Below are positions 57,867 to 64,000 of a DNA stretch of 64,000 bases, piece by piece (the stretch's first letter is position 1; the number at the start of each line of letters is the position of its first letter). Both the position numbers and the translations under genes were made by a program. The stretch covers positions 62,001-126,000 of the forward strand of contig CALRNX020000003.1 in NCBI GenBank assembly GCA_943369665.1, given 5' to 3'. The notes beneath the pieces were generated by a model. That model did not search any database, was not told the origin of the DNA, and was given only the letters and a program-made list of their open reading frames with translations. The stretch is from UKL13-3 sp943369665. GTDB taxonomy: Bacteria; Bacteroidota; Bacteroidia; UKL13-3.

Positions 57867-58427
57867 TTATAGATTTTCGAGAAAGATTCTGTTTTGTTGT
57901 TTCATTGCTTTAAAAAAGGAGGGGGTATAACCTGTAACTTTTTTAAACTGGTTTGATACATGGGCGATGCTGCTGTAATTCAATTTACAGGCAATTTCTT
58001 TAAGTGTCAATTCATCATAGATTAAGAGTTCTTTTACCCGCTCAATTTTATGAAGAATAATATAAGACTCGATGGTAATGCCGATTGCTTTTGAAAAAAC
58101 GCTTGACAGGTAAGCGTAATCAAGTTGCAATTTTGAACTTAAATAGTTTGAAAAATTCATTAAAGGCAATTCCTCTGAATAATGAACCATTTCGATGATC
58201 ACATTTTTTATCTTTTCTACCAGGATATCTTTTTTGTCGTCCATCAATTCGAGCCCCGACACAGATAAAATATTCTTTAACTGTTCGCGTCTGATAACTG
58301 ACAGGTTCTCCTTTAGTTCGACATTGCCCAATTCGATACTGGTGTATTCAATTCTGAGTTTGTCCAATTCTGACTTTACGACCATCTTGCATCGCAAGCT
58401 GACCATATTTTTAATAATAACTTTCAT
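57867..58427 (-). CDS. AraC-family transcriptional regulator, short form
   Basis: A 186-residue regulator. The ATG at 58425-58427 (MKVIIKNMVSLRCKMVV) is chosen because this N-terminus is typical of short Bacteroidota AraC proteins; longer frames from 58568 would add an unconserved leader. The C-terminal two-helix-turn-helix domain covers about 85-186: SSKLQLDYAYLSSVFSKAIG (first helix-turn-helix) and LTLKEIACKLNYSSIAHVSN (second), ending FKKVTGYTPSFFK. The target is unknown. It is convergent with the ice-binding gene and divergent from the acyltransferase, so either could be regulated. Confidence 0.88.
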   Translation of the reverse strand: MKVIIKNMVSLRCKMVVKSELDKLRIEYTSIELGNVELKENLSVIRREQLKNILSVSGLELMDDKKDILVEKIKNVIIEMVHYSEELPLMNFSNYLSSKLQLDYAYLSSVFSKAIGITIESYIILHKIERVKELLIYDELTLKEIACKLNYSSIAHVSNQFKKVTGYTPSFFKAMKQQNRIFLENL

Positions 58428-58769
58428 GTTGTCTGCGTCAGTCTCCTGCACGTTTAAATAAATTAAAATTCGATAAGCTTCCATCATTCTTAGGGGTAAG
58501 TAATCGGTTACATGAATGCAAACAGCGATAAATCCACACGTTATGGGCAAATATTTGCCCATTGTCATTTTGTTTTAACGAAACGATAATCTGAAAGAAC
58601 TGTCCAATTCCTATAATAGCAGATCGTTGCTTCTTTGGTTGCTGGCAAATAATACCTACAAGTGACAAATTACATGCCCCGACTTTTTTCTTCCTTACTT
58701 CACTAGAAGAAATGCTATAGCGTGCACCCCTCTTTTTTTTTGTTTAAAAATCCTCATATTGCACCCGCA
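58428..58769. other. Divergent intergenic region between AraC regulator and acyltransferase
   Basis: About 340 bp without a recognisable gene. It must contain promoters for both flanking genes; none matches the consensus clearly. Confidence 0.35.
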
Positions 58770-59726
58770 ATGAGTCTATATACATCCACACAAGCTTTTT
58801 TACGATTTGGCTTCAAGCTGTTTTATCACAAAGTGCATATCAAACATATTGACCATTTTCCCAAGGAAGGTCCGGTATTATTGGTTTCCAATCATCCCAA
58901 TTCATTTATGGATGCGTTGGTTATTGGAGCTTATTTGCCCAGGCCGACTAATTTTTTGGCAAGAGGTGATGCATTTAAAAATCCGGTTTTGGCGAAAGTG
59001 TTTAAAACCTATCATATGTTGCCAGTGTACCGGATAAGTGAAGGCAAAGAAAATATTGAAAAAAACTTTGAAACTTTTGATGCAAGCTACGATGAAGTGA
59101 ACAAGGGAGGTTCGGTGCTCATATTTGGCGAAGGGCTATGCATCAATAATTGGGATTTGCGTCCGCTTAAAAAGGGGCCAGCCCGAATTGCCAATAGAGC
59201 CTGGAACAGCAATGATGTAGCAAAGGATTTGGTAATTTTACCGATTGGATTGACCTACGAACATTTTGATGGTGGTGGAAAATCATTAATCATTAATTAT
59301 GGGAAACCGATTAGCAAAAGCGATATGAAGGAGTATATCGGTGCTCCTAATTTTGTGCAACAGCTTAACGAAAAAATTGCAACTGCCTTGCAGAACCTGG
59401 CATATGTTAACAAAGATATCGGCTCTGACTCTCCATTACATAATCAAATGATGCAGGTATGGCAGGATGCAGAAAAGAAAGGGGAGGATGTATTAAGTAA
59501 GTTAAAACAAACACCATTAACCGGGTCAACACGGTCAACAAAAAGGCATTTCACCAGGATTCACCTCACACTTATTTTGTTACCACATTATTGGCTCATG
59601 AATATGATTGCCAAAAAACTAACCAAAGGAAGCGTGTTTTACGATTCCATCTTATTTGGTTTTACCTTGTTTTCGCTGCCGTTGTATCTAATCTTTTTGA
59701 TGGGATTAGTCCTTTACTTTATTTAG
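58770..59726 (+). CDS. PlsC-like lysophospholipid acyltransferase
   Basis: A 318-residue membrane-associated acyltransferase. The ATG at 58770 is used; a GTG at 58722 would add 16 residues of low similarity. Motif I reads NHPNSFMD (Asn41, His42, Asp48), the NHPN variant with five residues between His and Asp; motif III is FGEG followed by LCINNWDLRPLKKG, where the EG pair binds the phosphate. Two hydrophobic stretches close to the C-terminus (LILLPHYWLMNMI and FTLFSLPLYLIFLM) anchor it. Family members acylate lysophosphatidate or related glycerolipids. Its end overlaps the convergent VOC gene by 21 bp. Confidence 0.87.
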   Translation: MSLYTSTQAFLRFGFKLFYHKVHIKHIDHFPKEGPVLLVSNHPNSFMDALVIGAYLPRPTNFLARGDAFKNPVLAKVFKTYHMLPVYRISEGKENIEKNFETFDASYDEVNKGGSVLIFGEGLCINNWDLRPLKKGPARIANRAWNSNDVAKDLVILPIGLTYEHFDGGGKSLIINYGKPISKSDMKEYIGAPNFVQQLNEKIATALQNLAYVNKDIGSDSPLHNQMMQVWQDAEKKGEDVLSKLKQTPLTGSTRSTKRHFTRIHLTLILLPHYWLMNMIAKKLTKGSVFYDSILFGFTLFSLPLYLIFLMGLVLYFI

Positions 59727-60755
59727 TCCCATTGTATTGATCATCCAGTTTGGCAAAGGTTTATGTTGACCACGTTTTTTAAGGTCTAAATACCAACCCA
59801 GTTTTTTTAGAATTGGAACTTTATGCGTTTCCACCATTTCGATTAAGGTTCCATCAGGATCTTCAGCATAAGCAAAACGCCCACCTGCTTTTCCCATATC
59901 AAAAGTGTCTGCACTATCAACAGTGAATTCAACACCATTGTCTTTCATGCGTTGTTTTAAAGCTTTCATGTCGCTCACATCAAAACACAAATGGATAAAT
60001 CCGCCATCACCCCAGAATCTGTTTTCAAATGTTTTAACGGCAACCCTGTCTTTTGCCTGCAGCAATTCTATTTCAACATTACCCAATAATTTGCTGAATG
60101 GGGCAGTGAAATTATTGTTGAACGAGAGCAATACCCTGCGGAATTCGCGGTTGTTATATGCTACGCCCAAGTCCTCAAATGTTCCTGTTTTATCATATAC
60201 CACATTGGCTATGCCAAGGCATTTGCTGTAAAACATAATGGCGTTTTCAATATTGCTTACACCAATAACAGCGCCACCAACACCGCCCATCATATAAGGT
60301 TTACGTTTAAAAAATGTACTGTTTCTGACTACCTGAAAAGAATTGCCAAATTCATCCTTTATCCAAAATGTTTTTTCATTTAAAGGTGTATTGAACAGGG
60401 GAGAACAATCAACTTTGTTTTGGAGTTCTGCGTGTGCCTGTTCCACATTGTTGCATTTTATTTTTGCTGCATTAATTCCGTAATCACCCAAATGTACAGG
60501 TGTGGCAGGGTAATTAGTCGGGCGGCTTGTAAACTGCCATATTTCGGCACCACCTCCACCATTCATGTTCATGGCTAAAATGGCTCTACGGGCATGTACT
60601 TCACCACCGGTGTAGCGTGTCATTAATGTGGCTTGAGCTTCATCATCAAAAATTTTCACGTCAAAACCGAACGTTCTGCGAAACCATGTAAAATAATTCC
60701 CTGCATCTGGAATACCGATGCCAATTTGCTGGATACCCGAAATAAGTTGTTGCAT
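59706..60755 (-). CDS. VOC-superfamily protein with two glyoxalase-like domains
   Basis: A 349-residue protein with two vicinal-oxygen-chelate domains: about 5-140 (IQQIGIGIPDAGNYFTWFRRTFGFD) and about 155-325 (GAVIGVSNIENAIMFYSKCLGI, HLCFDVSD, YAEDPDGTLIEMVETH). The second half keeps His and Glu residues typical of metal ligands (FIHLCFD, IEMVE). Substrate is unknown; relatives include glyoxalases and dioxygenases. Its start shares one base with the stop of the SDR gene, so the two are translationally coupled and probably act in one pathway. Confidence 0.85.
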   Translation of the reverse strand: MQQLISGIQQIGIGIPDAGNYFTWFRRTFGFDVKIFDDEAQATLMTRYTGGEVHARRAILAMNMNGGGGAEIWQFTSRPTNYPATPVHLGDYGINAAKIKCNNVEQAHAELQNKVDCSPLFNTPLNEKTFWIKDEFGNSFQVVRNSTFFKRKPYMMGGVGGAVIGVSNIENAIMFYSKCLGIANVVYDKTGTFEDLGVAYNNREFRRVLLSFNNNFTAPFSKLLGNVEIELLQAKDRVAVKTFENRFWGDGGFIHLCFDVSDMKALKQRMKDNGVEFTVDSADTFDMGKAGGRFAYAEDPDGTLIEMVETHKVPILKKLGWYLDLKKRGQHKPLPNWMINTMGLNKVKD

Positions 60756-61540
60756 TACTTTAAGCCTAATTTTTTTACCAAAGAAACGAAAACCGCAGGA
60801 AAAAAACGGTGTAAAAGCAATAAAATTCTTTCCTGTTGTACAATATACACTTTTCGCTGGTCGCGCCTGATGGCCTTAACGATACGCGCAGCGCAAACCT
60901 CAGCTTTAATGCCTTTTGCCTGCCCTTCATCCAAAACCTGGTGTTTGGTACCATCATTTTTTAACGCATTCATCGAAATATTCGTTAAAATTCTTCCAGG
61001 GGCAACCGTAGTAAAATAGATATGAGATTGTTTGTTTTCCAGCATCCAGGATTCGAAAAAACCCTCCATCGCATGCTTGGATGCTGCGTACGCACTGCGT
61101 TGCGGAAATCCAAACGTACCGGTTACACTGCTTATATTCACAATATTGGCATGTTTTGATTTGACTAATAATGGCCAAACCAACTTAGTGAGCTTTACAG
61201 GAGAGAAAAAATTAAGCTCCATGATTTTCCTGTCAACTTCCTCCGAAGTTTCTTCGGCTTGAGAGCGTTGACTAATTCCTGCACAATTGATGAGTATATC
61301 AAGATGTGAAACAATTGATGAAACACCTGCTGCAAGTTTTGATACATCATTCATGCTTGAGAGATCAGCCTGAAAAATATGTGTGGTAGCACCTTTACTT
61401 TCGCAAAATGATTTTACTTCTTGTAATATGGGTTGATTGCGTGCAGCAATCAACAGGGTGTTTCCCTGTTTAGCATACTGCTCTGCCAATGCCTTGCCAA
61501 TACCAGAACTTGCACCGGTTATTAAAATAGTTTTAGTCAT
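60755..61540 (-). CDS. Short-chain dehydrogenase/reductase
   Basis: A 261-residue classical SDR. The cofactor motif TGASSGIG starts at residue 8, NCAG follows near 88, and the catalytic set is Ser in NISSVTG with YAASK (Tyr, Lys) about twelve residues later. The C-terminal tail (LLLLHRFFPAVFVSLVKKLG) is hydrophobic and probably sits on the membrane, as in DHRS7-like members. It is coupled to the VOC gene through a TAATG overlap. The substrate cannot be read from the sequence. Confidence 0.92.
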   Translation of the reverse strand: MTKTILITGASSGIGKALAEQYAKQGNTLLIAARNQPILQEVKSFCESKGATTHIFQADLSSMNDVSKLAAGVSSIVSHLDILINCAGISQRSQAEETSEEVDRKIMELNFFSPVKLTKLVWPLLVKSKHANIVNISSVTGTFGFPQRSAYAASKHAMEGFFESWMLENKQSHIYFTTVAPGRILTNISMNALKNDGTKHQVLDEGQAKGIKAEVCAARIVKAIRRDQRKVYIVQQERILLLLHRFFPAVFVSLVKKLGLK

Positions 61541-62208
61541 GGGTACTCTTTAATAGGTGCATAATTAGCCAAAAAAAGGCAGATTTTAAGAATTAGGTGA
61601 AGTTGTGTTTGGAAAGAAAAGGGCTTTGATGAATTTGTTTCATTATCAGGCAATACCATTCTGATACAGCATTGAGAATTATTAAGAGGTCAAATATTAC
61701 CCAATCAAAATGAAAGTTGGGAAGGTTTTAATTGGTCTTTAAAGTGCAGTATTTTTTTTAACATATGTAAAATGAAATATGTCTCAAGTCATTCCATCTT
61801 TGTAGGCGAACAGTTCATTGAATGATTTAGGTACTCGCACTTAATCCCTCATAAATGGTGTAAAATTCGGTTAGATTGTTGGTTATTCATATTGAAATAT
61901 ACACTGTTTAAGGTAATTATTAAAGTACTAAAGTAAAGGGTATGATACTAATCAATAGATGTACTTGTTCATTGTTTTTTCATACCTCTTTTTCTTACTC
62001 CTAATTTCTTTAGATGATGGAATGGATGGATCTAATTTGCTGATGGGTAGCGAATTATCCTTCTATTCCACTCTAAAGTTAATTGTTAAATTGGTACTAT
62101 TACCCACATCACACCTAAAGTCTTCTTCTCAGTTTAGATAGAGTTTGTTGTATAAGAACCGGGCAACTTCAATTTTTGAAAGTTGTCCTGTTTGTTTTTG
62201 AGAATCTC
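61541..62208. other. Gene-poor region
   Basis: About 670 bp with no supported gene. A 60-codon frame at 61959-62141 has no homology signal and low complexity. A 9-bp stem hairpin (GGGCAACTT / AAGTTGTCC) at 62161-62188 is followed by a T-rich run on the plus strand and could be a terminator relic. Confidence 0.45.
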
Positions 62209-62290
62209 AATATGTTCACGAAGACGTAAAAGTTTGTCCGATACAAAACTTATCGATAGAAGAGGAGTAGATAATATAAACGAAGTACAT
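62209..62290 (-). pseudogene. Remnant of GIY-YIG gene (duplicate copy)
   Basis: Reading from 62290 on the minus strand, the first codons repeat those of the intact GIY-YIG gene (MYFVYIIYSSSIDKF), with one Tyr to Cys change, then an 11-base deletion relative to the intact copy shifts the frame and a stop follows quickly. It is the decayed twin of 62394-62639, at an offset of 349 bp. Confidence 0.8.
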
Positions 62291-62338
62291 AAACAAAAAA
62301 GGCTACACAATGATGTGTAGCCCTTGTGGAGGATATCG
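62248..62338 (-). repeat. 91-bp exact direct repeat, copy 1
   Basis: Identical to 62597-62687 over 91 bp at an offset of 349 bp. It covers the first codons of the GIY-YIG gene, the tRNA-Ala terminator and the last 12 nt of tRNA-Ala. Flanks outside it have diverged. Confidence 0.9.
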
Positions 62339-62387
62339 TCCCGCAGCCTTGCGGGAGAACCGATCACCACTTCACATCCAGCGAAAG
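62327..62387 (-). pseudogene. tRNA-Ala 3'-half remnant interrupted by a palindrome
   Basis: The segment matches the 3' half of the intact tRNA-Ala (TGGAGGATATCG, then AACCGATCAC...TTCAC...CCAGCGAA) but the T-loop bases are replaced by TCCCGCAGCCTTGCGGGA plus G, and the 5' half is missing. It cannot make a tRNA. Confidence 0.8.
62339..62356. repeat. Palindrome TCCCGCA-GCCT-TGCGGGA inside the tRNA remnant
   Basis: A 7-bp perfect stem with a 4-base loop, absent from the intact tRNA copy, so it arrived after the duplication. It resembles palindromes at 6824 and 9197. Confidence 0.7.
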
Positions 62388-62393
62388 TAATCT

Positions 62394-62639
62394 CTAAGGT
62401 TTTGATTGACGCTCAATTAACCACTCTAAATAGGATCGTCTTTTCTTTTTCTTGATTTCTAATTCTCTTTTCATTGCCTCCGCTCTTGTTTCGTAATGTT
62501 CTGTGTACTTTAAGATCCAATCGCTTGCACCTAAATTTTTATGTTCGATATGTTCGCCAAGACGTTTGTTTACATCAAAAGTTTGTCCGATATAGAACTT
62601 ATCGATAGAAGAGGAGTAGATAATATAAACGAAGTACAT
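62394..62639 (-). CDS. Small GIY-YIG nuclease-domain protein
   Basis: An 81-residue protein of the single-domain GIY-YIG type (UPF0213/YhbQ-like). It reads FVYIIYSSSIDKFYIGQT (VYI and YIG), then NKRLGEH with the conserved Arg, and EAMKRELEIKKKK with the family Glu, ending LEWLIE. The ATG at 62637-62639 is used. It starts 37 bp after the tRNA-Ala gene on the same strand, just past its terminator, with no separate promoter seen. Family members are small DNA nucleases; the function in vivo is unclear. A decayed duplicate lies directly downstream. Confidence 0.88.
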   Translation of the reverse strand: MYFVYIIYSSSIDKFYIGQTFDVNKRLGEHIEHKNLGASDWILKYTEHYETRAEAMKRELEIKKKKRRSYLEWLIERQSKP

Positions 62640-62642
62640 AAA

Positions 62643-62671
62643 CAAAAAAGGCTACACAATGATGTGTAGCC
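62643..62671 (-). terminator. Terminator of tRNA-Ala
   Basis: GGCTACACA-ATGA-TGTGTAGCC, a 9-bp perfect stem, followed on the minus strand by six T. A second copy is at 62294-62322 as part of the duplication. Confidence 0.88.
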
Positions 62672-62675
62672 CTTG

Positions 62676-62749
62676 TGGAGGATATCGGATTCGAACCGAT
62701 CACCTCTTCACTGCCAGCGAAGCGCTCTAGCCAAATGAGCTAATCCCCC
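62676..62749 (-). tRNA. tRNA-Ala (anticodon GGC)
   Basis: A 74-nt cloverleaf on the minus strand: acceptor GGGGGAT pairs with ATCCTCC (one G-T), D-arm GCTCATTTGGCTAGAGC, anticodon stem CTTCG/TGAAG with loop CTGGCAG (GGC), T-arm ATCGGTTCGAATCCGAT, discriminator A. No CCA encoded. Confidence 0.95.
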
Positions 62750-62758
62750 AATGCAGTG

Positions 62759-62789
62759 CAAATATATTCAGAGAATATTACAGGACAAA
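62759..62789 (-). promoter_or_regulatory. Promoter of tRNA-Ala
   Basis: On the minus strand TTTG (62786-62789), a 19-bp spacer and TATATTTG (62759-62766) match the Bacteroidota consensus exactly. Transcription would start close to 62752, just before the tRNA. Confidence 0.8.
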
Positions 62790-63068
62790 TTTTAATACAA
62801 CAATCGTAACCCCATACAAGATGGTAGCGAGTATAATCCCTCTGGCTGTGAGCAATAAGTTCTTGTTGAGGAATAAATAAAATGTACCCAGGTTTAAAAT
62901 AGCGCACAAACTAAGCATGGGAGAAAGCACTTTATGTTTGGTGGCCACCAGTAAGAATTGTCCCAAATCAATCGCAGCGAATTTGCTGTAGTAAAAAATG
63001 AGAACGCCTAAAACCGGAATAAGCAAACCTAATAAGAGGCCAAGAAGCAATGAGTCTTTGAATTTCAT
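62778..63068 (-). CDS. Small membrane protein of unknown function
   Basis: A 96-residue protein with three predicted membrane helices: about 7-27, 47-66 and 74-95. It has no recognised catalytic motif. It follows surE by 12 bp in the same direction, an arrangement that suggests co-transcription. The end of the gene overlaps the tRNA-Ala promoter region. Confidence 0.75.
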   Translation of the reverse strand: MKFKDSLLLGLLLGLLIPVLGVLIFYYSKFAAIDLGQFLLVATKHKVLSPMLSLCAILNLGTFYLFLNKNLLLTARGIILATILYGVTIVVLKFVL

Positions 63069-63080
63069 GTATGGTCGTTT

Positions 63081-63857
63081 TTAAAAAGATAAATTCCACT
63101 CATTTAAAAAAGGAATGGCATGGTGTGCTGTTAAATCAAAATGAACAGGAACAACTGAAACATAATTGTGGGCAAGAGCCCATTCATCTGTGTCTTCACC
63201 TTTGTCGTTATTGATAAATTTACCGGTAAGCCAAAAATATTTCCTGCCGTTGGGGTCAAGTCTTTCTGTAAATTCCTCCTTCCACTTGGCATTTGCCTGG
63301 CGGCAAATTTTGGTGCCAGCAATTTTGTCTTCGGTTGCATTCGGAATATTAACGTTAAGCAATGTTCCCAGAGGCAAACCATTCTCCAGGATATTTTGGG
63401 CCACGTTTGCTGCTACCTTTTTAGCGTAGCTAAAATCTGCATCGTATGCAAAATCGCATAACGAAAATCCAACTGCTGGGATACCTTCAATAGCTCCTTC
63501 CATGGCTGCACTCATTGTGCCCGAATACAATACATTGATAGATGAGTTTGAGCCATGATTGATTCCGGATACCAATAAATCAGGTTTACGTTTTAATACT
63601 TTGTCAACCGCAAGTTTCACGCAATCAGCAGGAGTGCCGCTACATTGCCATGCTTCGATTTCGCCATATAAATTGGTTTTATCCAAACGTAATGGTTTGC
63701 TGATGGTTACAGCATGCCCCATGGCACTTTGAGGACTATCAGGTGCAACAATGACAACTTCGCCCAGGTGCTTAATCGCATCAACTAGGCTCTTGATTCC
63801 TGGAGCTGTAATACCATCATCGTTCGATACCAATATGAGTGGTCGTTCGTTTTTCAT
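63081..63857 (-). CDS. surE: 5'/3'-nucleotidase SurE
   Basis: A 258-residue SurE, a metal-dependent phosphatase acting on nucleoside 5'- and 3'-monophosphates. LVSNDDGITAPGI carries the metal-binding Asp pair; VAPDSPQSAMGHAVT and SGINHGSNSSINVLYSGTMSAAMEG follow as expected. Length is normal. The ATG is 4 bp after the stop of a thioredoxin-like gene, so it lies inside an operon. Activity is clear from the family; its physiological role in this organism is not. Confidence 0.96.
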   Translation of the reverse strand: MKNERPLILVSNDDGITAPGIKSLVDAIKHLGEVVIVAPDSPQSAMGHAVTISKPLRLDKTNLYGEIEAWQCSGTPADCVKLAVDKVLKRKPDLLVSGINHGSNSSINVLYSGTMSAAMEGAIEGIPAVGFSLCDFAYDADFSYAKKVAANVAQNILENGLPLGTLLNVNIPNATEDKIAGTKICRQANAKWKEEFTERLDPNGRKYFWLTGKFINNDKGEDTDEWALAHNYVSVVPVHFDLTAHHAIPFLNEWNLSF

Positions 63858-63861
63858 CTAT

Positions 63862-64000
63862 TTATTTTTTTAACAGCAGTTCTAATATATCCGCTTCCAA
63901 TGTTTTGGTGGGCGTTTCAATAATTTTCCCAACCAACTTACCTTTATGGAAAACGAAAAAAGTCGGAACATATTCTATATTGAATGAAGTAATATCTGGC
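63862..64000 (-). CDS. Thioredoxin-family protein, C-terminal part (cut by window edge)
   Basis: The last 45 codons only. The segment reads PDITSFNIEYVPTFFVFHKGKLVGKI..., with the cis-Pro in VPTFF and a C-terminal helix typical of the thioredoxin fold. The active-site CxxC lies outside the window, so activity cannot be judged. It heads the surE operon in the visible part. Confidence 0.75.
   Translation of the reverse strand, partial: PDITSFNIEYVPTFFVFHKGKLVGKIIETPTKTLEADILELLLKK

Noticed and set aside
58428..58568. Longer start for the AraC regulator
   Set aside because: The extra 47 residues have no family similarity, while MKVIIKNMVS is the usual start of this short AraC type.
61959..62141. 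60-codon plus-strand frame
   Set aside because: No recognised motif, no promoter or start signal; treated as non-coding.

Overview
The window looks like a chromosomal segment of a Bacteroidota bacterium; genus cannot be fixed from the sequence. The evidence is a set of very large secreted proteins with type IX secretion system (T9SS) C-terminal domains of both kinds (type A 'YPNP' and gliding-associated/CHU_C type B), PorP/SprF and PorE-like genes, -33/-7 promoters of the TTTG-N19-TAnnTTTG kind in front of both tRNA genes, and few clear Shine-Dalgarno sites.

Left part (1-11.4 kb): the start of a pcm gene cut by the edge; a three-gene run (Gfo/Idh-like protein, lipoprotein, polyprenyl-phosphate sugar transferase); then a damage-tolerance group made of a DnaE2-like polymerase III alpha subunit, a Y-family polymerase IV and a divergent self-cleaving LexA/S24-type repressor with three operator half-sites on its own start codon; then a PA0069-type radical SAM protein and accA.

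11.5-14.6 kb: tRNA-Asp(GTC) is followed by a 2.95 kb insert bounded by a 15-bp direct repeat of the tRNA 3' end. It carries only two genes, a DUF6161-like membrane coiled-coil protein and an unrecognised partner, has short repeats near both ends and no integrase. This is the best candidate for an undescribed system here.

14.6-57.8 kb: a T9SS cargo region. A minus-strand operon holds two tandem paralogous type B proteins and a cytoplasmic protein of unknown function. Divergent from it is a plus-strand operon of about 26.6 kb (two giant type A proteins, a 15-PKD type B adhesin, PorE-like, PorP/SprF-like, another type A protein) closed by a terminator. Two single genes follow: a 1345-residue type A protein and a T9SS protein with two tandem DUF3494 ice-binding domains.

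57.8-64 kb: an AraC regulator, a PlsC-like acyltransferase, a VOC/SDR pair, and a tRNA-Ala(GGC) plus GIY-YIG unit that has been tandemly duplicated, one copy decayed. Last comes the operon thioredoxin-like gene (cut by the window) - surE - small membrane protein.
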